DNA of 64,000 nt from Actinacidiphila glaucinigra (GTDB taxonomy: Bacteria; Actinomycetota; Actinomycetes; Streptomycetales; Streptomycetaceae): the NCBI RefSeq assembly GCF_900188405.1, contig NZ_FZOF01000011.1, positions 62,001 to 126,000 on the forward strand, in the 5' to 3' direction. The notes beneath the pieces are model-generated. The model was given only the letters and a program-made list of their open reading frames with translations. It made no database searches and had not been told where the DNA came from. Of this stretch, positions 1-8,050 are shown in pieces (positions within the stretch are counted from its first letter, which is position 1; every line of letters starts with the position of its first letter). A program made the translations under genes and the position numbers.

Positions 1-47
1 GCGTGAGCGTGACGGCGAGCAGCACCTGCCCCGGTTCGGCCACGCGG

Positions 48-1094
48 TCAGACGTTGGCGTAGCCGGGGATGCGGGCTTTGATGCGCTCGAGTTCGCGGA
101 CGTCGGAGATGCCCTGGAAGTCGTGGCGGGGGGTGTACGGGGTTTCCAGGCGGCGGGCCTCCTCGTCGGTGATGTCGAGGTCGAGGGACGCGACGGCGTC
201 GTCGATCTGCCGGATGGTGCGGGCGCCGACGACGGGGGCGGCGACGACGGGGTTGCGGCGCAGCCAGGCCAGGGCGATCTGGGCCCGGGTGCGGCCGCGG
301 GCGTCGGCGATGGCGCCGACCTCGTCGATGATCTGCCGGTCGCTGTCGGCGTTGGTGTAGAGCGTGTCGGCGTAGGCGCCGTCGGTCGCGGCGCGCTCGC
401 CGTCGTTCGCCTGGCCGTAGGGACGGGCGAGCCGGCCGCGGGCGAGAGGGCTCCAGATCATGGTGGCGACGCCCTCGTCAGCGCAGAGCGGAAGCATTTC
501 GCGTTCCTCCTCGCGGGCGAGCAGGTTGTAGTGGTCCTGCAGGGTGGCGAATCGTGCCCAGCCGTGACGTTCTTGCAGGTGGAGGGCCTTGGCGAACTGC
601 CAGGCGTGCATCGAGGACGCGCCGAGGTAGCGGGCCTTGCCGGACTTCACGACGTCGTGCAGCGCTTCCAGCGTCTCCTCCAGCGGCGTGTCGCTGTCGA
701 GGCGGTGGATCATGAAAACGTCCACGTAGTCGGTGCCCAGACGGCGCAGGCTGTGGTCGATCTCGCTCATGATCGCCTTGCGGGACAGGCCGCCGCCGTT
801 GGGGCTGCCCGGGCGCATGGCGTGGCGGACCTTGGTGGTGATGACGATGTCGTCGCGGTTCGCGTAGTCCTTCAGTGCGCGGCCGAGGATCTCCTCGCTC
901 GAGCCGTAGGAGTAGAGGTTGGCGGTGTCGAAGAAGTTGATGCCCGCTTCCAGGGCGTGCTTGATCAGAGGCCGGCTGGCCTCTTCGTCCAGGGACCAGA
1001 CGGGGTGGCCTCGGTCGGGTTCGCCGTAGGTCATGGCGCCGATGGCGACCGGGGAGACATCCAGGCCGGTGCGGCCGAGTTTGATGTAGCGCAC
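48..1094 (-). CDS. Aldo/keto reductase
   Basis: A 348-aa soluble NAD(P)H-dependent oxidoreductase of the AKR (TIM barrel) superfamily, the group that reduces aldehydes and ketones. The catalytic tetrad is visible: Asp56 (FFDTANLY), Tyr61 or Tyr63, Lys88 (ITTKV) and His130 (MIHRLD). The C-terminal region carries the usual nucleotide-site segment ending in VVGARTIRQIDDA. Length is normal for the family. The ATG at 1094 lies next to a divergently read TetR gene. Two palindromes sit between the genes, so repression of this enzyme by that regulator is likely. The true substrate cannot be told from sequence. Only 47 bases lie beyond its stop codon in the window and hold nothing I can call. Confidence 0.93.
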   Translation of the reverse strand: MRYIKLGRTGLDVSPVAIGAMTYGEPDRGHPVWSLDEEASRPLIKHALEAGINFFDTANLYSYGSSEEILGRALKDYANRDDIVITTKVRHAMRPGSPNGGGLSRKAIMSEIDHSLRRLGTDYVDVFMIHRLDSDTPLEETLEALHDVVKSGKARYLGASSMHAWQFAKALHLQERHGWARFATLQDHYNLLAREEEREMLPLCADEGVATMIWSPLARGRLARPYGQANDGERAATDGAYADTLYTNADSDRQIIDEVGAIADARGRTRAQIALAWLRRNPVVAAPVVGARTIRQIDDAVASLDLDITDEEARRLETPYTPRHDFQGISDVRELERIKARIPGYANV

Positions 1095-1124
1095 GAAAGG
1101 ACTCCTACAATGGAGGACGACAGT

Positions 1125-1144
1125 AAGCGGAGACCTCTCCGCTT
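1125..1144. promoter_or_regulatory. Operator palindrome 1 (TetR type)
   Basis: The 20-bp inverted repeat aagcggagacctctccgctt is symmetric at every position except the central base pair. It lies between the divergent aldo/keto reductase and TetR genes. A second copy of the same half-site follows 34 bp away centre to centre. Such paired palindromes are typical of TetR-family auto-repression; binding by the adjacent TetR protein is inferred. Confidence 0.75.
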
Positions 1145-1159
1145 GACCTCGATCACGTT

Positions 1160-1177
1160 AGCGGAGAGCTCTCCGCT
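1160..1177. promoter_or_regulatory. Operator palindrome 2 (TetR type)
   Basis: The sequence agcggagagctctccgct is a perfect 18-bp palindrome sharing the half-site AGCGGAG with the palindrome 34 bp upstream. It is about 36 bp before the TetR start codon. It probably overlaps the TetR promoter or leader, giving autoregulation (inference). Confidence 0.78.
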
Positions 1178-1213
1178 TTGCAATGGACGGCCGTCCGAAC
1201 TCCAGGAGGATCC

Positions 1214-1765
1214 ATGCCCGACGCCGCACGGCAGCGCTCCGATGCGCTGAAGAACCGGGAAGCCATCCTCCAGGTCGCCCACGACGCGCTCGCCGAGTCC
1301 CCGGACGCCTCCCTCAACTCCATCGCCAAGCGGGCGGGCGTCGGCGCCGGCACGCTCTACCGGCACTTCCCCACCCGCGAGGCGCTGATCCTGGAAGTCC
1401 ACCGCCGCGATGTGGAGCGCCTTGTGGACTCAGTGCCGGGCCTGCTCGCCGCCCATGCCCCGCTGGACGCGCTGCGGCACTGGTTCACCACCCTCGCCGC
1501 CTACGTACGCATCAAGCACGGGCTCGGAGAGGCACTGCACTCCGCCGCGGCTCAAGAAGTCGTCAGCGCCTCATGGCCGCCGGTCACCGCCGCCGTACGC
1601 GGGCTCCTCGACGCCTGCGAACGCGCCGGCGAGGTACGACCCGGTATCGACCCCGTCGACGTGATCATGCTCATGAGCTGCTTGTGGCGTACCCCCGACA
1701 CCCCCGAAGGCGCCGCCCAGGCCGAGCGCCTCCTGGAACTGGCCATCGACGGCTTCCGGCCGTGA
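1214..1765 (+). CDS. TetR/AcrR family transcriptional repressor
   Basis: A 183-aa one-component regulator. The N-terminal helix-turn-helix is clear (LNSIAKRAGVGAGTLYRHF, about residues 36-54). The C-terminal ligand-binding and dimerisation half is typical of the SCO-type regulators found beside reductases. I chose the ATG at 1214 because AGGAGGA sits just upstream; a longer frame from 1178 would begin inside the operator. It is divergent from the aldo/keto reductase and shares the intergenic palindromes, so it most likely represses that gene and itself until a small ligand binds. The ligand is unknown. Confidence 0.9.
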   Translation: MPDAARQRSDALKNREAILQVAHDALAESPDASLNSIAKRAGVGAGTLYRHFPTREALILEVHRRDVERLVDSVPGLLAAHAPLDALRHWFTTLAAYVRIKHGLGEALHSAAAQEVVSASWPPVTAAVRGLLDACERAGEVRPGIDPVDVIMLMSCLWRTPDTPEGAAQAERLLELAIDGFRP

Positions 1766-2260
1766 ACCCGCCCGCGGTCACCCCTTCGCCGACCTGGGGT
1801 GCGGCTACGGATCGGACCCGCTGATCGGGTCCACGAACGTCCAGGAGATCGAGCGCCTCCCCGTCGACGGCCGTTCGTCACGACCACGGGGCCACCAAGC
1901 TTAGCGACCCGGTCGGTGGAGCTGCCGCGCACAGGAGCCGCCCGGCCCCGAGCTGACCGGCACCGCCCGGCACCTCCCGGGACCGCACAGGCTCGATCCG
2001 ACGTGACGACAAGCCGCCGGCAGGCGGCGATCTCCGCGACCGCGCGACCTCATTACCCGGTCGACGTGCCGTCAGGACGCAACAGGCCAAGGACCTTTAC
2101 GTCCATACGTCTTCTCTTCCAACCCGCCTGGCCTGCGACGAAAGTAGTGCGAGCCACCGGGCGCCACCCCGATCGATCCTTCACAGCTGCACCTGCAGGG
2201 CAGCTGTTTGGGCCAGGGATGCGCCCACGTCCGCCCGACTTTCCCACCGCAGGAGAAATC
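1766..2260. other. Intergenic region with a hairpin
   Basis: No convincing gene is seen in these 495 bases. A short hairpin (GGACCCG, 5-base loop, CGGGTCC, 1814-1832) about 50 bases after the TetR stop may end its transcript, although no T-tract follows. The rest is the presumed promoter and leader of the secreted protein that starts at 2261. I looked for a c-di-AMP (ydaO) riboswitch, common before Streptomyces wall hydrolases, and did not see its conserved core. Confidence 0.4.
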
Positions 2261-3550
2261 ATGAAGCTGGGCCATGCCATCCGCCGTGCCACCGCCGCCG
2301 TGGTCGCCGTCAGTGCGATGTCCCTCGGCTTGGTCGCCACCACCGCCGGGAACGCGCACGCCGTCGCGTCGTGCACCGGTGACGTGTCGATGTACGGCAC
2401 CCTGTCCGACGGCCGACTGACGTACACACAGATCGAGCCGAACACCGGCGACCGCGTCAAGACGCTCATCGGCCCGAACCTCGGCTTCACACCCAAGGCG
2501 ATGGCGGCCCTCAACTTCAACACGGTCCTGGTCACCTCGACCACCGGCGACCTCTACCGGGTCGACGTGCAGACCAACAACACGTCCCTCACGGTCGCCG
2601 GCGTCGTCAAGATCTGGGACGGCGGCTGGACCTTCGACAAGCTGGTCTACGACGGCGCAGGCCACCTCTACGGGACGGTCGACGGCCAGCTCCACCAGTA
2701 CCTGGTGTCGCAGGCCAAGCCCTCAGGCTCGGCCCACATAGGCCAGCACGTCGTGATCGACACCGGCTTCGTCCTCAAGACACTCGCCGCCGCGGGCGAC
2801 GACCGCATCGTCGCCTCGACCTCGGACGGCCGGCTGCTCAGCTACAAGATCAACGGAGTCAACGACTGGGACAGCGCCGTCCTGAAGCCGAGCGGCTGGT
2901 CGGCGGTCGACTCGCTCTCCTCCCCGGGCGGCGGCCTCTACTACGGCCGCACCAACGGCGGCATGTACTGGTACCACGACTCGGACCCGACCGACGGTGA
3001 CGGCAGCGACATCGCCTACCACTCCGACGACCCGGTGGACGCGTCCGGCTGGACCCAGAGCCTGCTGTCGGCCTACGCCAACAACTGCGCCTACGTGGCA
3101 CCGACCCCGCCGAAGTCCGTCCAGGGCGGCACCATCTACCGCAACGAGGTCATCGCCCGGGCCAAGGACTGGTACAACCGCAACATCCCCTACAGCCAGA
3201 GCGCCTACGCCACCGACGTCGACGGCGACCACTCCTACCGCACCGACTGCTCCGGCTTCGTCTCCATGACCTGGCACCTCACCAGCTCGCTGACGACCGA
3301 GACCCTCCCCAGCGTGAGCACGCAGATCAGCAAGGCCGACCTCAGGCCCGGCGACGCGCTGAACGACTACTCCGACCACGCCGTCCTCTTCGCGGGCTGG
3401 AAGGACCAGGACGCGGGCACCTTCTACTACTACGCCGAGGGCAGCACCGCCACGGACATGAACTACTCCACCGCGAACGTCTACAGCGGCAACATCGGCG
3501 GCCACCCGGCCTCCTCGTACGTCGCCCTGCGCTACAAGAAGATCGCCTGA
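2261..3550 (+). CDS. Secreted tachylectin-like / NlpC-P60-type hydrolase
   Basis: A 429-aa exported protein. The start at 2261 follows AGGAGA and opens a classical signal peptide (basic MKLGHAIRRA, hydrophobic core, AHA-VA cleavage site near residue 34). Residues about 35-285 form repeated short blades with GLYYGRTNGGMYWYHD-like motifs, resembling tachylectin-type sugar-binding beta-propellers. The C-terminal ~130 residues look like an NlpC/P60 (C40-like) domain: TDCSGFVSM holds the likely catalytic Cys and SDHAVLFAGW the His. This suggests a carbohydrate-targeted cell-wall or amide hydrolase acting outside the cell. Substrate is unknown. A long perfect stem-loop follows the stop. Confidence 0.85.
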   Translation: MKLGHAIRRATAAVVAVSAMSLGLVATTAGNAHAVASCTGDVSMYGTLSDGRLTYTQIEPNTGDRVKTLIGPNLGFTPKAMAALNFNTVLVTSTTGDLYRVDVQTNNTSLTVAGVVKIWDGGWTFDKLVYDGAGHLYGTVDGQLHQYLVSQAKPSGSAHIGQHVVIDTGFVLKTLAAAGDDRIVASTSDGRLLSYKINGVNDWDSAVLKPSGWSAVDSLSSPGGGLYYGRTNGGMYWYHDSDPTDGDGSDIAYHSDDPVDASGWTQSLLSAYANNCAYVAPTPPKSVQGGTIYRNEVIARAKDWYNRNIPYSQSAYATDVDGDHSYRTDCSGFVSMTWHLTSSLTTETLPSVSTQISKADLRPGDALNDYSDHAVLFAGWKDQDAGTFYYYAEGSTATDMNYSTANVYSGNIGGHPASSYVALRYKKIA

Positions 3551-3560
3551 CGCCCCACAC

Positions 3561-3607
3561 GACGCCGTGAGGGCCCCGCCGTTCACCGGCGGGGCCCTCA
3601 CGGCGTC
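3561..3607. terminator. Strong stem-loop terminator
   Basis: Two perfectly complementary 21-base arms (3561-3581 and 3587-3607) flank the loop TTCAC, starting 11 bases after the stop of the secreted hydrolase. Arms this long and GC-rich are typical Streptomyces terminators without a T-tract. Confidence 0.85.
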
Positions 3608-3661
3608 CGGTCTCCCGACCTTCGCAGTCGGCCGTCACCCCTCGGAGGCCCGGCGACGCCG

Positions 3662-3699
3662 AAGGGCGGCGCTCCCTCGGCTCGAGGGGCACCGCCCTT
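3662..3699. terminator. Bidirectional stem-loop terminator
   Basis: AAGGGCGG... arms pair with ...CCGCCCTT around a short loop, with one bulge and one wobble. It lies about 85 bases downstream of the minus-strand 57-aa peptide gene and could end that transcript. Confidence 0.6.
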
Positions 3700-3784
3700 T
3701 GCACGCCACCGGCGTCGATACCAGGTGTTCGCCTGCCGGAGGTTCCATGAGCTGCACGGGGAGGCGCAGCGGGTCGTGGGCGGC

Positions 3785-3958
3785 CTACTGCCAGCCGGCG
3801 TCCGCCGGGGTGACCTGCCAGCCGGCGTCCGCGACAAGAACGGAGGAGGACGGAACCGCGTCCGCCATGGACCGGAGCGTGACCACCGGGGCGGCGAAGG
3901 CCACGGCGAGGACGAGGGAGGAGACCGCGGCGACCTTGGCGATTCGGGTGCGAAGCAT
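3785..3958 (-). CDS. Short exported peptide with duplicated DAGWQ C-terminus
   Basis: A 57-aa product, MLRTRIAKVAAVSS... followed by an Ala/Val/Leu hydrophobic stretch (residues about 9-27) that looks like a signal peptide. The protein ends in ADAGWQ-VTP-ADAGWQ. The two copies are encoded by an exact 18-bp direct repeat (3788-3805 and 3815-3832). The gene is downstream of the 102-aa gene on the same strand and next to a divergent TrmB/LuxR-type regulator. The design (signal peptide plus a short repeated aromatic tail) suits a secreted signal or pre-peptide; that role is inference. No strong Shine-Dalgarno is visible, so the start could differ by a few codons. Confidence 0.6.
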   Translation of the reverse strand: MLRTRIAKVAAVSSLVLAVAFAAPVVTLRSMADAVPSSSVLVADAGWQVTPADAGWQ

Positions 3959-4129
3959 GCCTGTGTCCGTTCATTCCAGAGGAGAGATACGGGGTCCGGT
4001 CCGTTCTCGCGTCCCGCGGTGACGCTCGGCCAAGCCGGTGACCAATAGGTTCGTCGCAGCTCAAGCCTGTGAGAAGAGCTCAGGGATGGACGGAAAGGGC
4101 CTTGGACTGATGCGTCCACACGGGCCGGT

Positions 4130-4438
4130 TCAGTCCCCCGTCCGGGGTGCGAAGGCCTGCGGCATCAGCGGTACCCCGACGCCGGTCAGCCGCGCTGCCG
4201 CCAGCTCCCTTACGTCACGGAGCAGTCGGCGACACACCCGCAGGGCTCGCTCCTCCGCCTCGTCGAGCCCCTCGGCCAGCAGATAGAAGCCGAGTGTGAG
4301 TTCGGAGGGAGAGGCCGTGTGCAGGGCAACGTGCTCGACGCGGTCACGGGGAACAATCGCCGACCGCACCAATGCCCGGACATCCTGCGGCAGTTCCTCG
4401 TGCGGGGGCAGTTCCAGATGCGCGTGGACCAGATACAT
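4130..4438 (-). CDS. Small protein of unknown function in the DAGWQ-peptide cassette
   Basis: A 102-aa acidic cytoplasmic-looking protein starting MYLVHAHLEL. I chose this ATG because GGAGCGC lies just upstream; a longer open frame to 4693 overlaps the divergent regulator and is not needed. It has no signal peptide or membrane segment, and its middle is a predicted amphipathic helix (GLDEAEERALRVCRRLLRDV). I do not recognise a named family. It is probably transcribed with the exported peptide gene 171 bases downstream. A processing, partner or immunity role is possible but unsupported. Confidence 0.7.
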   Translation of the reverse strand: MYLVHAHLELPPHEELPQDVRALVRSAIVPRDRVEHVALHTASPSELTLGFYLLAEGLDEAEERALRVCRRLLRDVRELAAARLTGVGVPLMPQAFAPRTGD

Positions 4439-4600
4439 GCGCTCCAGAGTCTCAACCGAAGGCGTAATCAAGTCGCTTTGTGCACTGGACCGTTGAGGCC
4501 CTGGCCGGTTCCGTCCTGTTCCTGGGACGTTCCTCCGTCCCTCTGCGAACATCTTCGTCGAGCAGGGGGATGCCGTGCGCAGGAAAACCAGGGGGAACAC
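4439..4600. promoter_or_regulatory. Divergent promoter region of the peptide/regulator cassette
   Basis: These 162 bases separate the start of the 102-aa gene (minus) from the TrmB/LuxR-type regulator (plus) and must hold both promoters. No clean palindrome was found by eye. Confidence 0.45.
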
Positions 4601-5596
4601 ATGCTGACCGCTCTCGGAATCGACTCCGTCACGGAGACGGTGTATCGCGCCATGCTCATAAACCCGGCAGCCGGTGTCGCGGTCCTCGCCCACGACGTGG
4701 GGCTCTCCGTGGAAGAGGTGGGCAACGCCCTCGACACACTGAGCGAGCTGGCGCTGGTGCGCCCCGCCTCCGGGGACGCGGGCCGCCTCCGGGCTGTCTC
4801 ACCCGACATCGGCATGGAAATCCTGATGGGCCGCCAGCAGGCCCAGCTGGCAGCACAGCAGCAGCGCCTCGAAGCCTCGCGGGCCGCCGCGGCCCAGCTC
4901 ATCTCCGAGTACGCCGAGCTCCGTCCGGCCGCCAGCCATCCCGGGGTGGAGCAACTGGTCGGCCTGGACCAGATACGCGACCGGCTGACCGTGCTCACCC
5001 GCGAGGTGCGCGAGGAGTTCCTCACCTTCGCCCCGGGCGGGCCGCAGACCGCTGAGAACATGGCTGCTTCACGCCCGCTCAACGAGGATCTGCTCGGCCG
5101 CGGGGTGCAGATGCGCACGATCTACCTCGACAGCGTCCGCACCCACCGCCCCACCGTCGAACACGCCACCTCGCTGGCCCGACTGGGCGGCCGGATCCGT
5201 ACCACCCCGTCCCTGCCGACCCGGATGATCATCATGGACCGGCTGACCGCCATGATCCCGGTCAGCAGCGACGACACCGCGGCGGGCGCCGTCCTGCTGA
5301 CCGGCCAGGGCACGCTCACCGCGCTGTGCGCGCTGTTCGAGACCACCTGGGAGGCCGCGCAGCCGCTCGGCGAGATCGTCCCCACCAACCCGAACGGGCT
5401 CACCGGCCAGCAGGCGACCGCCCTGCGGCTCCTGGCCGAGGGCCACACCGACGAGGCGATCGCCAAACGGCTCGGGGTGTCACACCGCACGGCCCGGCGG
5501 ATCGCCTCCGAACTGATGGAGCGGCTCGACGCACGCAGCCGTTTCGAGGCCGGCGTGCGCGCCGTGCAACGGGGCTGGCTGCCGGACAGCTGCTGA
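4601..5596 (+). CDS. TrmB-like / LuxR-type HTH transcriptional regulator
   Basis: A 331-aa DNA-binding protein. The N-terminal ~65 residues (GIDSVTETVYRAML...) resemble the TrmB-type winged helix. A helical linker rich in Gln and Ala (about 75-105) is followed by a middle domain of the TrmB effector or PLD-like sort. The C-terminus is a LuxR-type HTH (LTGQQATALRLLAEGHTDEA... VSHRTARRI, about 267-325). The GGGGGA site sets the start. This combination is a large Streptomyces group, often beside very small genes. It is divergent from the 102-aa gene and the exported peptide, which makes them its likely targets or inputs (inference). Confidence 0.85.
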   Translation: MLTALGIDSVTETVYRAMLINPAAGVAVLAHDVGLSVEEVGNALDTLSELALVRPASGDAGRLRAVSPDIGMEILMGRQQAQLAAQQQRLEASRAAAAQLISEYAELRPAASHPGVEQLVGLDQIRDRLTVLTREVREEFLTFAPGGPQTAENMAASRPLNEDLLGRGVQMRTIYLDSVRTHRPTVEHATSLARLGGRIRTTPSLPTRMIIMDRLTAMIPVSSDDTAAGAVLLTGQGTLTALCALFETTWEAAQPLGEIVPTNPNGLTGQQATALRLLAEGHTDEAIAKRLGVSHRTARRIASELMERLDARSRFEAGVRAVQRGWLPDSC

Positions 5597-5688
5597 ACGC
5601 CCCGCGGCGTTCGGAGGTGAGGGCCGGTGGCGCGTCGCCTGCGCCGTGAACCGTGGTCGGCCGGGTGCCGAGGACGTGGCTGCCGGCG

Positions 5689-6588
5689 TCACGCCTCCGG
5701 AAGTGCGGCCATCGACGTCGCGACGACCTCCTCGACCGATGGCGCCGGCGAATCTCGCGGCGCCGGGGCGGGGTTGTGGACGAAGGCGTGCGCAGCCGCG
5801 AACTCGTCGCGGGCGGCGGCTTCGACCGCCTCCAGGTAGGCATAAGCGTCCTCCCCGATCGGCACGCGCACCGGCGCCGATCGGGCCGAGACGAGCCGCA
5901 GTACATGCGCGGCGAACGTCTCGGGGCGGCCGATCTCCGGATCGTCCAGCATGGCCCGCAAACCCGCTCGCACCTCCCCCGTGCTCACCAGGTACTCGGG
6001 GATACGGTCGGCGGTCTCGGTCACCGCTGTGCTGTAGTGGGTGGCGAACTGGCCGGGCTCCACCGCGTGCACCCTGATCCCGAAGGGCGCGACCTCCGCG
6101 GCGAGCGCCTGCGTCATACCCTCCAGCGCATGCTTGCCCGTCACGTACGCGGACAGGCCGGGCAGCCCCATCCGGCCGACCAGCGAGGAGACGTTGACGA
6201 TGTGACCCGCGCCCTGACGGCGCATCAGGGGCAGGACAAGGCGGCTCAGCCGCCACGGGGCGACCGTCAGTACCTCCAGCTGCGCGCGCAGTTCCTCGTC
6301 GGACACCTCCTCGACCGCGCCGAACAGTCCCGATCCCGCGTTGTTCACCAGCACGTCCACTCCGCCGAAGTGATCAACCGCGTACGCCACCGCGGCCTCG
6401 CACTGCCTGGCGTCACACACGTCGAGCGCCATCGCCGTCACCCGATCCGGATACCGCTCCACCAGATCCCGCAGAGCGGCCGGCTTGCGGGCCGTGGCGA
6501 TCACGAGGTCCCCGGTCTCCGCCACCGCCCCCGCCAACGCCCGCCCCAGTCCCGACGAACACCCCGTCACCAGCCATCGCCGCGTCAT
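5689..6588 (-). CDS. Short-chain dehydrogenase/reductase
   Basis: A 299-aa classical SDR with Rossmann fold. Visible motifs are TGCSSGLG (cofactor loop, residues 8-15), NNAG, the catalytic Ser in NVSSLVGR and YVTGK (YxxxK). The ATG at 6588 follows GGGGGGA; upstream in-frame codons lack a ribosome site. The C-terminal ~80 residues extend past the core fold, as in the oxidoreductase subgroup acting on larger substrates. It is convergent with the TrmB/LuxR-type regulator. Substrate unknown. Confidence 0.9.
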   Translation of the reverse strand: MTRRWLVTGCSSGLGRALAGAVAETGDLVIATARKPAALRDLVERYPDRVTAMALDVCDARQCEAAVAYAVDHFGGVDVLVNNAGSGLFGAVEEVSDEELRAQLEVLTVAPWRLSRLVLPLMRRQGAGHIVNVSSLVGRMGLPGLSAYVTGKHALEGMTQALAAEVAPFGIRVHAVEPGQFATHYSTAVTETADRIPEYLVSTGEVRAGLRAMLDDPEIGRPETFAAHVLRLVSARSAPVRVPIGEDAYAYLEAVEAAARDEFAAAHAFVHNPAPAPRDSPAPSVEEVVATSMAALPEA

Positions 6589-7094
6589 GCGTCCCCCCGT
6601 GTCTGCAGCCCGCGACACGTCGTGCCGCTCGAAAGCGATCATGGCAGCCGGAACGGACCACCAGCAGAGGCGTGCGGGGGCAGGACCGGCGCGCACGCGG
6701 GCTCACCGGCGCACATTCCGCGACGTGCACGAAGCCTCGGCCGCAATGGCGCGGCGCCCGCCCGCGCAGGCCCCGCGGCACACTCCCGAAGCAGCAGTCG
6801 CGAGCGAGTCCGGGTGGGCACTCCCCACAGGCGCGGGAGGAGGAGGCACCACGCTGTTCCCCGCGATCGGCGTACGCGCACGCTCGCCGCACAGCCGGCC
6901 GTCAGGCTGAAAGGCGACCTGCCGCCTGCGAGAGCCCCCTGGCCGGCTTGGCGCGGGCGGGCCCGCTCCTCGGATCCCGGAGCAGGTCCCCGGCGCATGA
7001 CGTTGTCGTACACACGTGCCAATCCGGATCGGCGGAGCCACTCGCCCCGCCATCGGCGACTGATTCGCTCGCTCTCGCGCGGTAGCGCGGCTCG
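6589..7094. other. Gene-poor region upstream of the pseudogene patch
   Basis: About 500 bases in which I see no supported gene. Open frames here are shadows of high-GC sequence, with no ribosome site or family resemblance. It holds the promoter of the minus-strand SDR and leads into the toxin and ku relics, so it may itself be decayed coding sequence. Confidence 0.4.
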
Positions 7095-7325
7095 GTGTGG
7101 CTCATGGCCGCGCCCGTCCTGGAGACCCTGTCCAGGCTCCCGGCCCTCGAACACTCCGATCGCCGGTTCCCATGGCTGGCGACGGTGGCGTTCCTCGAGG
7201 TGAACGGCCACACGCTGGACCACCCGGCGCAGAAGGAAGCCGTCCCGCTGGTGACCGTCGTCGCCCGTGGCGCCACCGGTGTGCAGGCCTGTGCGCGGCA
7301 GCTCCGTCGCTGGGCCCACTCCTGA
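7095..7325 (+). pseudogene. Doc/Fic-type toxin C-terminal relic
   Basis: The 76-codon frame reads ...HSDRRFPWLATVAFLEVNGH then ARQLRRWA. This matches the C-terminal part of death-on-curing (Doc) toxins, where an HxFxDGNKR block is followed by (A)W.A...FL..NG and later a helix ending in LR. The catalytic block is degenerate (HSDRRF in place of DGNKR) and the N-terminal half of the toxin is absent. No Phd-type antitoxin frame is visible upstream. I read it as a dead fragment, not a functional toxin; the family assignment rests on this one motif stretch. Confidence 0.5.
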
Positions 7326-7486
7326 CCCGCGGCTGGCCCCGGTCGGCGGGTGAGCCCCGGCAACCTCTCCCCCGAGCTGACGCAGAGGGTGGTCAGGCGG
7401 GTGCCCGCACCACAAGGTGCCTGATCACCACCCCGGAGCAGCACCCCTCGCGGGGAACCGCCCCGTCTTGCAGGCTGACGGTACGC

Positions 7487-8025
7487 GCGGGATCTGGGCC
7501 GGTTGCGTTGAGCTTCGGCCCGGTTGTCATCCCGATCGGCCTCTACTCCGCGTTCAAAGGGGCACGGCACCGGATTCCACCAGGTCCGCGCGCGAGCGAC
7601 GGAGCCCGCCTCAGGCACCGGAGGTAGTTCTATGAACCCGAAGGCGTGGAGATACCCCCATCGGAGATTCCGCGCGGCGTGGAGCGGCCTGACGGCCGCC
7701 CCGTCGTGCTCCTCGAAAAGGCTCTGGCCGCCCTCCCCCGGCCGACGAGGCGCGCTGTCGATGTCGTCGGTCTCATCGACGAGCGCGGCATCGGCCCACT
7801 GCTCTACGCCAGGCCCCACCAGGGAGGCGCTGCCGGCGAACAGGGTCAGCGCGCACACCCGCTCCTGGTGGAGGCTCTGGCCGGGCACGACACGGTGGCG
7901 GTCGCCGAAGTCACCCTGCGCCCCGGGGAGCAGCCGGCAGTACTGACCGAGGCCACGGCGCGGCACGCTCGTATCGCGTATGCCGATGTGTCCATGAAAC
8001 GGACGACGCTCCTCGACCGCCCTGG
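7487..8025 (+). pseudogene. ku: Frameshifted ku (NHEJ DNA-end binding) relic
   Basis: Pieces of a bacterial Ku protein appear in order but in different frames. First comes VALSFGPVVIPIGLYSAFKG (the Ku N-terminal signature), then FHQV in the next frame, then EIPPSEIPRGVERPDGRPVV, DVVGLIDERGIGPLLYARP and LLVEALAGHDTVAVAEV back in the first frame. At least two frameshifts and loss of the C-terminal DNA-bridging part make it non-functional. An intact paralogue elsewhere is common in Streptomyces. It lies immediately before the convergent thiE stop. Confidence 0.75.
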
Positions 8026-8050
8026 TGACCGAGGGGGAGCTCGACGCTCG

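Noticed and set aside
3..1250. 415-codon plus-strand frame across the aldo/keto reductase
   Set aside because: It is the Gly/Val-rich complement of the reductase gene, with no family resemblance.
1766..2260. c-di-AMP (ydaO) riboswitch before the wall-hydrolase-like gene
   Set aside because: The conserved aptamer core could not be found in the leader.
7095..7325. Functional Doc toxin
   Set aside because: The catalytic block is degenerate, the N-terminal half is missing and no antitoxin is present.
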